Origin: Halioglobus sp.
Lineage (GTDB): Bacteria > Pseudomonadota > Gammaproteobacteria > Pseudomonadales > Halieaceae
Assembly (NCBI GenBank): GCA_028825045.1
Contig: JAPKAY010000023.1
Coordinates: 1-54,623 of the forward strand
Length of the DNA stretch: 54,623 nucleotides
Direction: 5' to 3'
Under the pieces are notes generated by a model that saw only the letters and a list, made by a program, of their open reading frames with translations, was not told where the DNA came from and ran no database searches. A program made the translations under genes and the position numbers. Below are positions 37,909 through 48,085 of this stretch, in pieces. How positions within the stretch are numbered: the stretch's first letter is position 1; each line of letters begins with the position of its first letter.

Positions 37909-39789
37909 ATGCTGAATAAGTACCCACTGTGGAAATATCTGCTTGTGCTGTCTGTGGTGCTGCTGGGCCTGTTTTATGCCGCGCCCAATCTGTACGCGCC
38001 GGATCCTGCCTTGCAGATAACCGGGGCAAGCAGCTCTCAACTGATTGAAAAGAACACAATGAACCGCGTATTGACTGCGTTGCAGGAGGCAGGGATACAG
38101 CATTTCGGGGACACCATCGATGACAATGGCCGCAATGCCTTGGTGCGCCTGACGGATGCTGATCAGCAGTTGGTCGCCCAGGCCGTTGTGTCCCGCGCTG
38201 TGGGGGATGGCTTTATTGTCGCCCTGAACCTGGCGCCCACCACGCCTTCCTGGCTCAGTGATTATGGTGCGCAACCTATGAAACTGGGCCTGGACCTCAG
38301 TGGTGGTGTGCACTTCAAGCTGGAGGTCGATGTTGAGGCGGCAATAGAGCGGCGCTTGGAGTACTACGTTAATTCCACCAAGCGGGCGTTGCGCGAAGCG
38401 CGTATTCGCGGCTTTGTCACCCTCAACCGCGAGGGTAAAATTGAAGCGCGCTTTCAAAGCGAGGCTCTGCGCGAACAGGCGAGGGAGCTTGTTGCTGAAA
38501 ATAATCCGGAACTGGTGCTAGTACGCGAGGAAAAGGGTGATAGCTGGAATCTGTTGGCGTCTGTGTCGGAGCGGACCCGCAAGGAGATCGCCGAATATTC
38601 TGTCAGTCAGAATCTCACCACGCTGCGAAACAGGGTTAACGAACTGGGTGTGTCTGAGCCTCTGGTGCAGCGCCAGGGACAAAATCGCATTGTGGTCGAG
38701 CTACCCGGAATTCAGGATACCGCTGAGGCCAAGCGTATTCTGGGAAAGGTGGCGAACCTGGAATTCAGGTTGGTTGCAAACCTCGATGCTGCGACATCTG
38801 AAAAACAACGCTTTGATTACCGCAGCGCCGACCGGGCCGGAGCAAGTGAATGGCTGGAACGTGATGTCATCATTACGGGTGAGCGCGTCTCAAATGCCCA
38901 GTCCAGTTTCGATCAGAACGGGATGCCAAACGTACAGATCAGTCTGGATAACGAGGGCGGAACCCTGATGTCTCGGGCGACCCGCAATAACGTCAAACGG
39001 CGCATGGGTGTGCTGTTTATAGAACGAAAATTCCGCACGCGTTATCAAGTGGGGGAAGATGGCGAGGAAGTTGTCGTGAAGACTCCCTATGATGAGAAGA
39101 AATTGCTCACGGCACCCGTCATACAGTCTGCGTTAGGCGCTCAGTTTCAGATTACCGGCCTGGACAATCCCTTTGAGGCATCTGAACTGGCCCTGATGCT
39201 GCGAGCGGGTGCACTTGCAGCACCTATATCGTTCGTCGAAGAACGGACCGTTGGGCCGTCTCTGGGAGCTGAAAACATTCGGCTGGGTGTTCAGGCGGTC
39301 TATTTCGGTCTCGGCCTGGTGGTTCTGTTCATGGTGCTTTATTACAGGGTGTTCGGTATCGCCGCTGTCGTTGCCCTGACCACCAACCTGGTATTGTTGG
39401 TGGCAGTAATGTCGATGCTTGGGGCCACGCTCACACTGCCGGGTTTGGCAGGAATCGTGCTTACCGTGGGGATGGCGGTCGATGCCAATGTGCTGATATT
39501 TGCGCGAATACGAGAGGAGGTCAACAATGGGTTGTCGCCACAGATGGCCATTCACTCCGGTTATGCGCGCGCATTTACGACGATTTTGGATGCTAACTTC
39601 ACCACCTTTATCGTCGCTGTGATCTTGTACGCGGTAGGGACCGGGCCGATTAAAGGGTTTGCCGTCACACTGTCAGTGGGCATCCTCACTTCATTGTTCA
39701 CGGCCATTTTGGGTACTCGTGCGATCATTAACCTGTTCTATGGCGGACGCCGAGTGCAAAAACTGTCAATCGGGGGCCGCAAGTCATGA
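37909..39789 (+). CDS. secD: Protein translocase subunit SecD
   Basis: SecD works with SecF to pull exported proteins through SecYEG using the proton gradient. It is 626 residues: TM1 at about 8-26, a large periplasmic region with LGLDLSGGVHFKLEVD and RVNELGVSEPLVQRQGQNRIVVELPGI, and five C-terminal membrane helices starting near 460 (VYFGLGLVVLFMVLYYRVFG; TVGMAVDANVLIFARIREE). No yajC precedes it, unlike the common yajC-secD-secF order. The stop overlaps the secF ATG by four bases. Confidence 0.97.
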   Translation: MLNKYPLWKYLLVLSVVLLGLFYAAPNLYAPDPALQITGASSSQLIEKNTMNRVLTALQEAGIQHFGDTIDDNGRNALVRLTDADQQLVAQAVVSRAVGDGFIVALNLAPTTPSWLSDYGAQPMKLGLDLSGGVHFKLEVDVEAAIERRLEYYVNSTKRALREARIRGFVTLNREGKIEARFQSEALREQARELVAENNPELVLVREEKGDSWNLLASVSERTRKEIAEYSVSQNLTTLRNRVNELGVSEPLVQRQGQNRIVVELPGIQDTAEAKRILGKVANLEFRLVANLDAATSEKQRFDYRSADRAGASEWLERDVIITGERVSNAQSSFDQNGMPNVQISLDNEGGTLMSRATRNNVKRRMGVLFIERKFRTRYQVGEDGEEVVVKTPYDEKKLLTAPVIQSALGAQFQITGLDNPFEASELALMLRAGALAAPISFVEERTVGPSLGAENIRLGVQAVYFGLGLVVLFMVLYYRVFGIAAVVALTTNLVLLVAVMSMLGATLTLPGLAGIVLTVGMAVDANVLIFARIREEVNNGLSPQMAIHSGYARAFTTILDANFTTFIVAVILYAVGTGPIKGFAVTLSVGILTSLFTAILGTRAIINLFYGGRRVQKLSIGGRKS

Positions 39790-40703
39790 AAGTGATCAAT
39801 TTTATGGGCCAGCGCAAGCTGGCGGTAGTGATCTCAATTTTGCTGCTGGTTGCCTCCATTGGCTCGCTGGCGACTCGGCAATTGAGTTGGGGGTTGGATT
39901 TTACTGGCGGCACGCTGGTTGAGGTTCACTACAGCACGACAGCGAAGCTCAGCGACATTCGCAACATACTCGAGACGCAGGGCTACGCCGGCGCCACAGT
40001 AGTCAGCTTTGGCAGCGACCGGGATGTACTCATCCGATTACCCCAGGGATATTCGGATCAACAGGGTGTTGCTCTGTTGGGTATCTTGCAGGAGGAATTC
40101 GCAGGTGGTCAGGTGCAGCTGCGGCGTATGGAGTTTGTAGGGCCGCAGGTTGGGGATGAACTGCGTGAGCAGGGTGGTCTGGCCATGCTGCTGGCACTGT
40201 TTTTGGTAACGCTCTATATAGGCTTTCGTTTTCAGTTGAAATTTGCCTTAGGGGCGGTCGCGGCCCTGGTCCATGACGTGATTATAACGCTCGGTTTTTT
40301 CTCGCTGACCGGAATGGAATTTAATCTCACCGTGTTAGCGGCGGTCTTGGCAGTGGTAGGTTACTCAATTAATGACACCATTGTCGTATTTGATCGTATC
40401 AGGGAGAATTTCCGCAAGCTGCGGCGAACAGAGCCGGCTGACGCAATGAACATCTCAATCACTGAAACCCTTGGCCGCACGTTGGTCACCTCTGGCACCA
40501 CGTTGCTGACGGTGGTGTCATTGGCATTGTTTGGGGGCGAAATGATTTTCGGTTTTGCTGTCGCCCTTATTGTGGGCATTACTATCGGCACCTATTCTTC
40601 CATCTATGTGGCTTCTGCCACTGCGCTGGCGTTGGGTGTGACCAAAGAAGATCTGATGCTTCCTGTCAAGGAAGGCGCGGAGCAGGACGAGCTCACACCT
40701 TAA
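39786..40703 (+). CDS. secF: Protein translocase subunit SecF
   Basis: The 305-residue partner of SecD, with TM1 near residues 10-28, a periplasmic loop (LSWGLDFTGGTLVEVHYS) and five further helices with VGYSINDTIVVFDRIRENFRKLRR and ETLGRTLVTSGTTLLTVV. The ATG overlaps the secD stop (ATGA), so the pair is translationally coupled. Confidence 0.97.
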   Translation: MKVINFMGQRKLAVVISILLLVASIGSLATRQLSWGLDFTGGTLVEVHYSTTAKLSDIRNILETQGYAGATVVSFGSDRDVLIRLPQGYSDQQGVALLGILQEEFAGGQVQLRRMEFVGPQVGDELREQGGLAMLLALFLVTLYIGFRFQLKFALGAVAALVHDVIITLGFFSLTGMEFNLTVLAAVLAVVGYSINDTIVVFDRIRENFRKLRRTEPADAMNISITETLGRTLVTSGTTLLTVVSLALFGGEMIFGFAVALIVGITIGTYSSIYVASATALALGVTKEDLMLPVKEGAEQDELTP

Positions 40704-40735
40704 CCAGCACTTTTACTCGCAATCCGGGAAATCCC

Positions 40736-41530
40736 ATGGAACCGATGATCAATATAGCGCTGCGGGCGGCGCGCAAAGCCGGCGAAAACATCGTGCGCGC
40801 CTCCGATGATCTGCATCGCTTTGAGGTGAAGGCCAAAGGGGTGAATGACTTCGTCACCGAAGTTGATATCAATGCTGAGCAGGAAATTATCTATCACCTG
40901 CAAAAAGCGTATCCCGATCACGCTATTCTGGGTGAGGAAAGCGGACTTTTGGGCAGCGAGGATGCCGAATACCGCTGGATTGTCGATCCGCTGGACGGTA
41001 CGACGAATTTTATTCGCGGACTTCCTCACTATGCAATTTCTATTGCCTGCGTTTATCGTGGAAAACTTGAGCACGCGGTTGTACTTGATCCGGTGAGGCG
41101 CGAGGAGTTCACGGCTTCACGCGGTCGTGGTGCGCAATTGAATGGCCACCGCATTCGAGTCAGTGCGCTGACCAGCCTGGAAGGCGCGTTGCTGGGCACT
41201 GGTATCCCGTTCAAGAATCACTGCGATGATAAAATTGTTCCGTACAGTAAATCGATAGAGGTTCTCGCCGCACAATGTGCGGGTATTCGACGTGCTGGCG
41301 CGGCATCCCTCGATCTTGCATATGTCGCAGCGGGACGCCTGGATGCTTTCTGGGAAATTGGCTTGGCGCCATGGGATATTGCTGCCGGCGCCCTGCTGGT
41401 GCGTGAGGCGGGTGGGCTGGTTGCTGATATCGATGCTTCCGACAATTATATGGAGTCGGGAAATATCGTGTGTGGGAACCCCAAGTGCTTTAAGGCGGTT
41501 TTACAGACGGTTAAGCCTTTGCTGGGTTGA
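40736..41530 (+). CDS. suhB: Inositol monophosphatase family protein SuhB
   Basis: A 264-residue IMPase-fold protein. Metal-binding motifs are GEESG, WIVDPLDGTTNFIRGLPHYAISI and APWDIAAGALLVREAGG. Besides phosphatase activity, SuhB in E. coli is part of the rRNA transcription antitermination complex. It lies 32 bases after secF; secF-suhB-trmJ adjacency is known from Pseudomonas-type genomes. Confidence 0.94.
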   Translation: MEPMINIALRAARKAGENIVRASDDLHRFEVKAKGVNDFVTEVDINAEQEIIYHLQKAYPDHAILGEESGLLGSEDAEYRWIVDPLDGTTNFIRGLPHYAISIACVYRGKLEHAVVLDPVRREEFTASRGRGAQLNGHRIRVSALTSLEGALLGTGIPFKNHCDDKIVPYSKSIEVLAAQCAGIRRAGAASLDLAYVAAGRLDAFWEIGLAPWDIAAGALLVREAGGLVADIDASDNYMESGNIVCGNPKCFKAVLQTVKPLLG

Positions 41531-41763
41531 TTTTTTTGCTGTCGTTGGCGGTCAGCTCGACTGCACCGAGCGGTTCTGAAAAATATGCGGCTCCGGGACA
41601 GTATTGGCCAATATTAACCAGAGCTGATCAGAGCGTTTTTGTTCGGCGTGACTCGCCGCCCCAAGCAGCGCAGCGGCCCCAAAGCCGCCACCAGAAACCC
41701 CAAATCCAGCCAGTAAAATTCTGCTAAACTCACCGCTCGTCGCACCAGCCAAGAATTCAAGCA
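41531..41763. other. Gap between suhB and trmJ
   Basis: 233 bases with no credible gene; the short frames on either strand have no ribosome-binding site or recognisable sequence. GCTCG/CGAGC forms a small stem near 41555-41572 without a T run. A possible -10 (TAAACT, 41725-41730) precedes trmJ but lacks a good -35. Confidence 0.4.
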
Positions 41764-42528
41764 ATGAACCCCGACAACATCCGCATAGTACTGGTTAACA
41801 CCAGCCATCCCGGCAATATCGGCGGAGTAGCCCGCGCCATGAAAAACATGGGCCTGGAGCGGCTCGTTCTGGTGGCCCCTAAAGATTATCCCAGCGAACA
41901 GGCTAACTGGCGGGCCGTCTCTGCTATCGATGTGCTCGAGTCGGCGGTAGTGGTGCCAACGCTCGATGAAGCCATTCAAGACTGTCAGTTCGTTGTGGGT
42001 ACCAGTGCACGTGAGCGACGAATCCCCTGGCCACTTTTGGATGCTCGCAGCTGTGCAGAACGCATTGCCTCGGCTTCTTCGAGTGAGCAGGTGGCGGTGT
42101 TGTTTGGACGAGAAGACCGAGGCCTTACGAACGACGAGTTGAAGGTTTGTAACCTGCACCTCAATATTCCCACTGCGGAAGCCTACAGTTCACTCAATCT
42201 CGCGATGGCGGTGCAAATTGTTGCATATGAGCTAAAAATGCTGTCATCGGCAACGGATAGTCCTACCGACGAGCAGGAGCAATGGGATACGCCCTTTGCG
42301 TCAATGGAAAATATGGAGCGTTTCTACGTTCACCTGGAAGAAGCACTCACCGATATTGAGTTTCTGGATCCGGCAGCGCCACGCCAGCTAATGTACAGGC
42401 TCCGCCGCTTGTACAGCCGCGTGCGCCTGGACGAGATGGAGCTCAATATCCTACGAGGAATCCTCACAGAGACCCAAAAGTGGGTCCAGCGAGGGCAGGA
42501 TCCGGAATCGGGTGGTCCCTATACTTGA
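41764..42528 (+). CDS. trmJ: tRNA (cytidine/uridine-32-2'-O)-methyltransferase TrmJ
   Basis: A 254-residue SPOUT methyltransferase that methylates the ribose of residue 32 in several tRNAs. SpoU motifs: NTSHPGNIGGVARAMKNMG (motif 1), VLFGREDRGLTNDEL (motif 2) and SSLNLAMAVQIVAYEL (motif 3), then a C-terminal dimerisation extension. Its stop codon (42526-42528) lies inside the first of two IscR-type operator sequences for the next operon. Confidence 0.94.
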   Translation: MNPDNIRIVLVNTSHPGNIGGVARAMKNMGLERLVLVAPKDYPSEQANWRAVSAIDVLESAVVVPTLDEAIQDCQFVVGTSARERRIPWPLLDARSCAERIASASSSEQVAVLFGREDRGLTNDELKVCNLHLNIPTAEAYSSLNLAMAVQIVAYELKMLSSATDSPTDEQEQWDTPFASMENMERFYVHLEEALTDIEFLDPAAPRQLMYRLRRLYSRVRLDEMELNILRGILTETQKWVQRGQDPESGGPYT

Positions 42529-42545
42529 CAAAAACAGGTGGTTTT
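42521..42545 (+). promoter_or_regulatory. IscR type 1 site, upstream copy
   Basis: ATACTTGACAAAAACAGGTGGTTTT, similar to the type 1 pattern recognised by [2Fe-2S]-IscR (ATAxTTGAC-N6-AGxxGG-T). It overlaps the trmJ stop codon and abuts a second, better copy. Confidence 0.65.
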
Positions 42546-42578
42546 ATAGTTGACCAAAATAGTTGGTTATTGCATACT
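42546..42578 (+). promoter_or_regulatory. IscR type 1 site overlapping the isc operon promoter
   Basis: ATAGTTGACCAAAATAGTTGG followed by TTAT (42546-42570) is a strong match to the IscR type 1 consensus. TTGACC at 42550-42555, a 17-base spacer and CATACT at 42573-42578 form the promoter, so bound IscR would block RNA polymerase: the expected negative feedback. Confidence 0.8.
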
Positions 42579-42605
42579 TCTGGTCAATGACACAGGAGGA
42601 TAACA

Positions 42606-43079
42606 ATGCGATTGACCACTAAGGGCAGGTACGCGGTAACTGCCATGCTGGATCTCGCTTTGAACGGTACTGACCGGCCCGTCAGCCTCGCCGATATATC
42701 TGGCAGGCAGGATATCTCGTTGTCCTATCTCGAGCAGCTATTTGCCAAGTTGCGACGTAATGATCTGGTAACGAGCGTGCGTGGCCCCGGCGGAGGCTAT
42801 CGCCTTAGTCGTGCAGGAAATGAAATATTTGTCGCGCAGATCATTGACGCGGTGAACGAAACGGTAGACGCCACTGGCTGTGGCGGCACCGCAGATTGTC
42901 AGCAGGGTGAAGTGTGTCTGACCCACCATTTATGGTGCGATTTGAGTGACCAGATTCACAACTTTTTGAGTGGAATCAGCCTTTCAAGTTTGGTGGAAAG
43001 GCGTGAAGTTCAAAGTGTATCAGCACGCCAGAATGCACGTAGTCATCAAAGTGCAACACTGGCCCTGGCAGAAATTTAA
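42606..43079 (+). CDS. iscR: Fe-S cluster-sensing regulator IscR
   Basis: A 157-residue Rrf2-family winged-helix protein. [19 protein letters not shown] is the DNA-binding start; the [2Fe-2S] ligands Cys92, Cys98, Cys104 and His107 ([19 protein letters not shown]) are all present at E. coli positions. With cluster it represses the isc operon through the tandem sites just upstream. AGGAGG precedes the ATG. Its C-terminal tail is not conserved. Confidence 0.96.
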   Translation: MRLTTKGRYAVTAMLDLALNGTDRPVSLADISGRQDISLSYLEQLFAKLRRNDLVTSVRGPGGGYRLSRAGNEIFVAQIIDAVNETVDATGCGGTADCQQGEVCLTHHLWCDLSDQIHNFLSGISLSSLVERREVQSVSARQNARSHQSATLALAEI

Positions 43080-43119
43080 ACGGGCGGAGAGCGCGCAACA
43101 GTTCCTGGAGCAAAAGAAA

Positions 43120-44334
43120 ATGCAAAAACCGATTTATTTTGATTATCTTGCCACCACGCCGGTTGACCCCCGGGTTGTGGAGAAGATGGTCCATTGCCTG
43201 TCGATGGAGGGGAATTTTGGCAACCCCGCCTCCCGTTCCCACCTCTATGGATGGAAAGCGGAAGAGGCCGTTGAAAATGCACGACGCCAGGTCGCCGACT
43301 TGATCAATGCGGACCCACGGGAAATAGTCTGGACCTCGGGTGCCACCGAGTCGGACAACCTGGCGATCAAGGGTGTGGCTCACTTCTATCAGAAGAGAGG
43401 CAAGCACATTGTCACCTCCAAAATCGAACACAAAGCGGTATTGGACACCTGCCGTCAGCTGGAGCGCGAAGGATTTGAGGTGACGTATCTCGATCCCGGT
43501 AGTGATGGCTTGATCACACCCGAAGCGGTATCAGCTGCGCTTCGAGAAGACACGATCCTGGTCAGCATAATGCACGCTAACAATGAAATTGGTACGGTTA
43601 GCGATATTGCCGGCATCGGCGAAGTTACTCGCGAGGCCGGGGTGCTGTTTCATGTGGATGCCGCCCAGAGTGCAGGCAAGATCACTATTGATTTGGGTCA
43701 GATGAAGGTAGATCTGCTGTCCATGTCGGGCCATAAAATGTACGGCCCAAAGGGTATAGGTGTGTTGTATGTGCGGCGTAAGCCGCGGGTACGGCTGGAA
43801 GCCCAGATGCACGGCGGTGGGCATGAGCGCGGTATGCGTTCGGGTACGCTGGCCACGCATCAGATTGTTGGTATGGGTGAGGCAGCCCATGTGGCCAATG
43901 ATGGAATGGAGTTAGAAGCTGCACGTCTCAAGTCGCTGCGTCAGCGGTTCTGGGATGGGATTCAGGATATTGAAGAAGTGCACATCAATGGAGATCAGGA
44001 TCGACGCCTGCCCGGAGCGCTCAATGTGAGTATTGCTTTCGTGGAAGGTGAGTCATTAATCATGGCTCTGAAAGATCTTGCTGTCTCCAGTGGTTCGGCT
44101 TGTACTTCGGCCAGTCTCGAACCATCCTACGTGTTGCGAGCCTTAGGGCTGAATGACGAGTTGGCGCACAGTTCCTTAAGATTCAGTTTCGGCCGCTTTA
44201 CCACGGATGAAGAAGTGGATGTGGCAGTGGAACAACTGCGCGGCGCAGTCGTTAAGCTGCGCGAGCTATCACCACTTTGGGATATGTATCAAGACGGCGT
44301 GGACCTCAATAGTATTGAATGGGCTGCGCACTAA
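43120..44334 (+). CDS. iscS: Cysteine desulfurase IscS
   Basis: A PLP enzyme that takes sulfur from cysteine and passes it to IscU, TusA and others. ATG 43120 ([19 protein letters not shown]), with GGAG upstream, gives 404 residues, the E. coli size. The PLP lysine is in [19 protein letters not shown] and the persulfide Cys loop is [14 protein letters not shown]. Second gene of the isc operon. Confidence 0.97.
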   Translation: MQKPIYFDYLATTPVDPRVVEKMVHCLSMEGNFGNPASRSHLYGWKAEEAVENARRQVADLINADPREIVWTSGATESDNLAIKGVAHFYQKRGKHIVTSKIEHKAVLDTCRQLEREGFEVTYLDPGSDGLITPEAVSAALREDTILVSIMHANNEIGTVSDIAGIGEVTREAGVLFHVDAAQSAGKITIDLGQMKVDLLSMSGHKMYGPKGIGVLYVRRKPRVRLEAQMHGGGHERGMRSGTLATHQIVGMGEAAHVANDGMELEAARLKSLRQRFWDGIQDIEEVHINGDQDRRLPGALNVSIAFVEGESLIMALKDLAVSSGSACTSASLEPSYVLRALGLNDELAHSSLRFSFGRFTTDEEVDVAVEQLRGAVVKLRELSPLWDMYQDGVDLNSIEWAAH

Positions 44335-44356
44335 ACACACAGCGAGGAAGTAAATT

Positions 44357-44743
44357 ATGGCTTACAGTGACAAGGTATTGGACCATTATGAAAACCCCCG
44401 TAATGTGGGGAAACTTGATGACGCCGATGGTAGTGTCGGCACCGGCATGGTGGGCGCTCCAGCGTGCGGTGATGTCATGCGTTTGCAGATAAAGGTTAAC
44501 GACGAGGGCATCATCGAAGATGCGAAATTCAAAACCTATGGTTGTGGTTCTGCGATTGCCTCCAGCTCGTTACTGACCGAGTGGGTGAAGGGCAAGAGCC
44601 TGGATGAGGCGGAGCAGATTCGCAACACCGAAATAGCGCAGGAACTGGCGCTGCCTCCGGTAAAGATTCATTGTTCCGTGTTGGCTGAGGACGCTATCAA
44701 AGCGGCGGTCAAGGACCTGCGCGAAAAACGGAGTCAAAGCTAG
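44357..44743 (+). CDS. iscU: Fe-S cluster scaffold IscU
   Basis: A 128-residue scaffold on which [2Fe-2S] and [4Fe-4S] clusters are built. The three cluster cysteines are in [22 protein letters not shown] and [13 protein letters not shown], and LPPVK is the HscA-binding motif. The Asp of CGDV that tunes cluster release is present. Confidence 0.97.
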   Translation: MAYSDKVLDHYENPRNVGKLDDADGSVGTGMVGAPACGDVMRLQIKVNDEGIIEDAKFKTYGCGSAIASSSLLTEWVKGKSLDEAEQIRNTEIAQELALPPVKIHCSVLAEDAIKAAVKDLREKRSQS

Positions 44744-44744
44744 C

Positions 44745-45068
44745 ATGGCAGTTCGGTTAACAGAATCAGCTGCTCAGCACGTTGCCGGGCAATTGCAAAG
44801 CCGGGGCGAGGGGCTGGGCATTCGGCTGGGAGTTACGACGTCAGGTTGTTCCGGCATGGCCTATGTGCTGGAGTTCGTAGATGCAGTAGAGCCCGAGGAC
44901 CAGGTGTTTGAAGACCACGGTGTGAAGGTTTTTATCGATCCCAAGAGTATGACCTACCTGGATGGGACAGAGCTCGATTATGTGCGCGAGGGCCTAAACG
45001 AAGGTCTGCAATTCCGCAATCCCAATGTCTCGGCCGAATGCGGTTGCGGGGAGAGTTTCACCGTATAA
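44745..45068 (+). CDS. iscA: A-type Fe-S carrier IscA
   Basis: A 107-residue A-type carrier with the three cysteines in [14 protein letters not shown] and [10 protein letters not shown]. It passes clusters to apoproteins such as IspG and RlmN, both encoded nearby. It starts one base after the iscU stop. Confidence 0.96.
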   Translation: MAVRLTESAAQHVAGQLQSRGEGLGIRLGVTTSGCSGMAYVLEFVDAVEPEDQVFEDHGVKVFIDPKSMTYLDGTELDYVREGLNEGLQFRNPNVSAECGCGESFTV

Positions 45069-45092
45069 GTACGGCGGTGCGATGCTCCCGGT

Positions 45093-45632
45093 ATGGCCTT
45101 ACTCGACTTCCAACGCAATTATTATCAGCTGTTTGATCTGCCTCAGGAATTCTTGTTGGATCAGGCTCAGTTGGGCGCCCGTTACCGCCAGTTGCAGATG
45201 GAGCTACACCCTGATCGCTATGCCAGCGCCTCGGCCCATGAGCAGAGGCTTGCGGTTCAGTATTCTGCCCTGGTCAATGCCGCCTACACTGCACTTCGTA
45301 AACCACTGGATCGCGCGGTGTATTTGTTGGAATTAGCAGGAATGGGTTCAGAAGAAATTTCCAGTCAGCAGGTCGATGGGGGGTTTCTGATAGCTCAAAT
45401 GGAATTGCGCGAAAAACTTGAATCGATGACCGGTATGGTGGACCCACAAAGTGCGCTGGACCGCCTGATAACTGAAATAGGCGAAGACGTCATCGAGCTG
45501 CAAGGTGTGTTTTCTGTGGCATATTCCGCAGGGGAATTTCCGAAGGCGGCTGCTGCGTGTGTCAAAATGCAATACTTGGACAAATTGCTGCTGGAAGCGG
45601 AAATACTCGAAACCAGCTTGTTAGATGGATAG
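45093..45632 (+). CDS. hscB: Fe-S co-chaperone HscB
   Basis: A 179-residue J-protein that brings IscU to HscA. The J domain (residues about 3-75) carries the HPD motif in MELHPDRYASAS and NYYQLFDLPQEF at the start; the C-terminal helical bundle binds IscU. Between iscA and hscA as expected. Confidence 0.96.
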   Translation: MALLDFQRNYYQLFDLPQEFLLDQAQLGARYRQLQMELHPDRYASASAHEQRLAVQYSALVNAAYTALRKPLDRAVYLLELAGMGSEEISSQQVDGGFLIAQMELREKLESMTGMVDPQSALDRLITEIGEDVIELQGVFSVAYSAGEFPKAAAACVKMQYLDKLLLEAEILETSLLDG

Positions 45633-45657
45633 ATAGGTAGGAACTACAACCCCTTTT

Positions 45658-47541
45658 ATGGCACTACTACAGATAGCTGAACCCGGCCAATCGCCGTTAC
45701 CGCATCAGGTAAAGCGTGCGGTCGGCATAGACTTAGGTACCACCAATTCCCTGGTTGCGACCGTAAGAGGAGGTCGTGCTGTCGTTTTGCCAGATGCACA
45801 AGGCGCAGTAATGCTGCCCTCTGTAATTAACTATGGCGCCGCAGATTCACCGATCGTGGGTGCCAGCGCGCTGGCTTTGGCGGCTCGGCACCCGGCGGAT
45901 ACCTTGATGTCCGTAAAACGTTTTATGGGTCGGGGCCGTAATGATGCCGAGGAAGATGCCCGGCGTTCGCACTATAGTCTGGCTGAGGGTGAAGAAGGCA
46001 TGGTGAGTTTTCTGACCAGCGGCGGCAAGATTAGCCCGGTGGAGGCCTCTGCAGAAATATTGCGGGTATTAAGTCAGCGTGCGGTGGATACCATCGGTGG
46101 AGAGATTGACGGGGCGGTGATTACCGTTCCCGCTTACTTCGATGAGGCGCAACGACAAGCCACCAAGGATGCGGCAACCCTTGCGGGCTTGCCGGTACTG
46201 CGTCTAATGAACGAACCCACCGCAGCAGCAGTTGCCTATGGGTTGGATGCCGATGGGCAGGGTGTGATAGCAGTTTATGACCTGGGCGGAGGAACATTTG
46301 ATATCTCCATCCTGCGTTTACACAAAGGCGTCTTTGAAGTCCTGGCAACCGGTGGCGATACCGCGCTGGGCGGGGATGATCTGGATGCTGTGCTTGCAGA
46401 CTGGCTGTTACAGGAATCCGGCTCCGGGACTCTTGAGGCTGGTGAGTATCGTCAGCTTCAGGCGTCAGCCCGCTCAGCCAAGGAGAAGTTGTCTGAGGCG
46501 GTAATCGTGGATGTCGATCTGTCTGAGGTACTGCCTGGTGGTGGCATTATTTCTGTCTCCAGAGACAAGCTTGAGCAAATGATTCAACCGCTGGTCAAGC
46601 GGACTCTGCTCGCCTGTCGCCGTTGCCTGCGCGATGCGCAACTTGAAGAGGGCGTCGACAATATCGTTATGGTCGGTGGTTCGACGAGGGTGCCGCTGGT
46701 GCGCTCGGCCGTGGCTGACTTCTTTGGGCGCACGCCATTGTTGGGCATCGATCCCGATCAGGTCGTGGCAGTGGGTGCTGCGGTTCAGGCCGATATTCTC
46801 GTGGGCAACAGACCCGAGGGCGACCTGCTGCTGTTGGATGTGATTCCACTCTCTTTGGGCATAGAAACCATGGGCGAGCTGGTAGAAAAAATTGTGCCGC
46901 GCAATACGACAATTCCCGTAAGCCGGGCTCAGGAATTCACCACTTACAAAGATGGCCAGACGGCACTTGCGGTGCACATCGTTCAAGGCGAGCGGGAGAT
47001 GGTAAGCGACTGCCGCTCACTGGCGCATTTTGAATTACGCGGTATTCCTCCCATGGTCGCTGGAGCTGCCCGCATTCAAGTCACCTTTCAAGTAGACGCT
47101 GACGGCCTGCTGGGTGTATCTGCCCGCGAAGAGATCACCGGAGCCGAGGCCAGCGTCATGGTGAAACCCTCGTTTGGATTGACCGATGAGGAAATTACCG
47201 GCATGTTGCAGGCGTCGTTTAGTCATGCCGAAGACGACAAACGGGTGCGCCAACTGGCAGAGCAGCGACTGTCTGCCTGGCAGTTGTTGGATGGTCTGAA
47301 ATCGGCTCTGGAAAAGGATGGCGATGCTTTATTGGTCGCTCACGAGCGCGAGGCTCTTGCCGATCAGATGACAGAACTTCAGTCTCTTATTGATGGCGAA
47401 GACGCGCATGCAATACGGCAAAAGACGGAGCAATTGGGACGCGAGAGCGAGACTTTTGCTTCCCGGCGCATGGACAAGAGCATACGAGAGGCACTGGCGG
47501 GCGTTTCCCTGGACTCTCTGGATGATGAGGTGATGCAGTGA
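45658..47541 (+). CDS. hscA: Fe-S chaperone HscA (Hsp70)
   Basis: A 627-residue specialised Hsp70 that recognises the LPPVK loop of IscU and helps transfer its cluster. The nucleotide-binding domain has [41 protein letters not shown] and [13 protein letters not shown]; the substrate domain begins [13 protein letters not shown]. The stop overlaps the GTG start of fdx. Confidence 0.97.
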   Translation: MALLQIAEPGQSPLPHQVKRAVGIDLGTTNSLVATVRGGRAVVLPDAQGAVMLPSVINYGAADSPIVGASALALAARHPADTLMSVKRFMGRGRNDAEEDARRSHYSLAEGEEGMVSFLTSGGKISPVEASAEILRVLSQRAVDTIGGEIDGAVITVPAYFDEAQRQATKDAATLAGLPVLRLMNEPTAAAVAYGLDADGQGVIAVYDLGGGTFDISILRLHKGVFEVLATGGDTALGGDDLDAVLADWLLQESGSGTLEAGEYRQLQASARSAKEKLSEAVIVDVDLSEVLPGGGIISVSRDKLEQMIQPLVKRTLLACRRCLRDAQLEEGVDNIVMVGGSTRVPLVRSAVADFFGRTPLLGIDPDQVVAVGAAVQADILVGNRPEGDLLLLDVIPLSLGIETMGELVEKIVPRNTTIPVSRAQEFTTYKDGQTALAVHIVQGEREMVSDCRSLAHFELRGIPPMVAGAARIQVTFQVDADGLLGVSAREEITGAEASVMVKPSFGLTDEEITGMLQASFSHAEDDKRVRQLAEQRLSAWQLLDGLKSALEKDGDALLVAHEREALADQMTELQSLIDGEDAHAIRQKTEQLGRESETFASRRMDKSIREALAGVSLDSLDDEVMQ

Positions 47542-47876
47542 CGCAAATCGTAGTGCTACCCAACGAGAATCTTTGCCCGGATGGTGCAGTGATAGAGGCG
47601 CAGCCCGGTGAGAGCATCTGCCGTGCACTGTTGCGCAACGACATCGAAATCGAGCACGCCTGTGAACTGTCCTGCGCCTGCACCACTTGCCATGTAGTCG
47701 TGCGGGAGGGTTTTGATGCTCTGGCGGAGCCTGATGAACTTGAGGAAGATTATTTGGATATGGCGTGGGGGCTGGAGCCGGATTCCCGGCTCAGTTGTCA
47801 GGCCATCGTCGGGGAAGACAACTTAGTAGTGGAGATTCCCCGGTATACGATCAACATGGTGTCAGAACAACACTGA
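47538..47876 (+). CDS. fdx: [2Fe-2S] ferredoxin of the ISC system
   Basis: A 112-residue adrenodoxin-type ferredoxin supplying electrons for cluster assembly. Cluster ligands are Cys42, Cys48 and Cys51 ([16 protein letters not shown]) and a fourth Cys in SRLSCQAIV. An extra cysteine at 46 is also present in the loop. GTG 47538 overlaps the hscA stop. Confidence 0.95.
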   Translation: MTQIVVLPNENLCPDGAVIEAQPGESICRALLRNDIEIEHACELSCACTTCHVVVREGFDALAEPDELEEDYLDMAWGLEPDSRLSCQAIVGEDNLVVEIPRYTINMVSEQH

Positions 47877-47890
47877 CTGGGAGCGGAGAG

Positions 47891-48085
47891 ATGTTGTGGA
47901 CCGATATTGATGATATTGCCATTGAGCTACTGGAGGCGCACCCAGATGTGGATCCCCTGGCGGTCAACTTTGTGGATCTGCGCAACTGGGTGATGGCCTT
48001 GCCAGGGTTTGACGACGATCCCGCTCGCTGTGGTGAGAAGATACTCGAGGCCATTCAGGGTGCCTGGATCGAGGAGTTGGATTAG
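47891..48085 (+). CDS. iscX: Fe-S assembly accessory protein IscX
   Basis: A 64-residue acidic protein (MLWTDIDDIAIELLEAHPD, then NFVDLRNWVMALPGF) that binds IscS and iron and tunes its activity. The ATG at 47891 follows GGAG; an overlapping longer frame from 47765 lies inside fdx and is not credible. Last gene of the isc operon. Confidence 0.93.
   Translation: MLWTDIDDIAIELLEAHPDVDPLAVNFVDLRNWVMALPGFDDDPARCGEKILEAIQGAWIEELD

Noticed and set aside
41552..41764. Short frames on both strands between suhB and trmJ
   Set aside because: No ribosome-binding site, no recognisable sequence, and the two strands mirror each other.
42970..43119. N-terminal extension of the iscS frame to 42970
   Set aside because: The extra 50 residues overlap iscR in another frame, match nothing in IscS, and ATG 43120 has a good ribosome-binding site and gives the family length.
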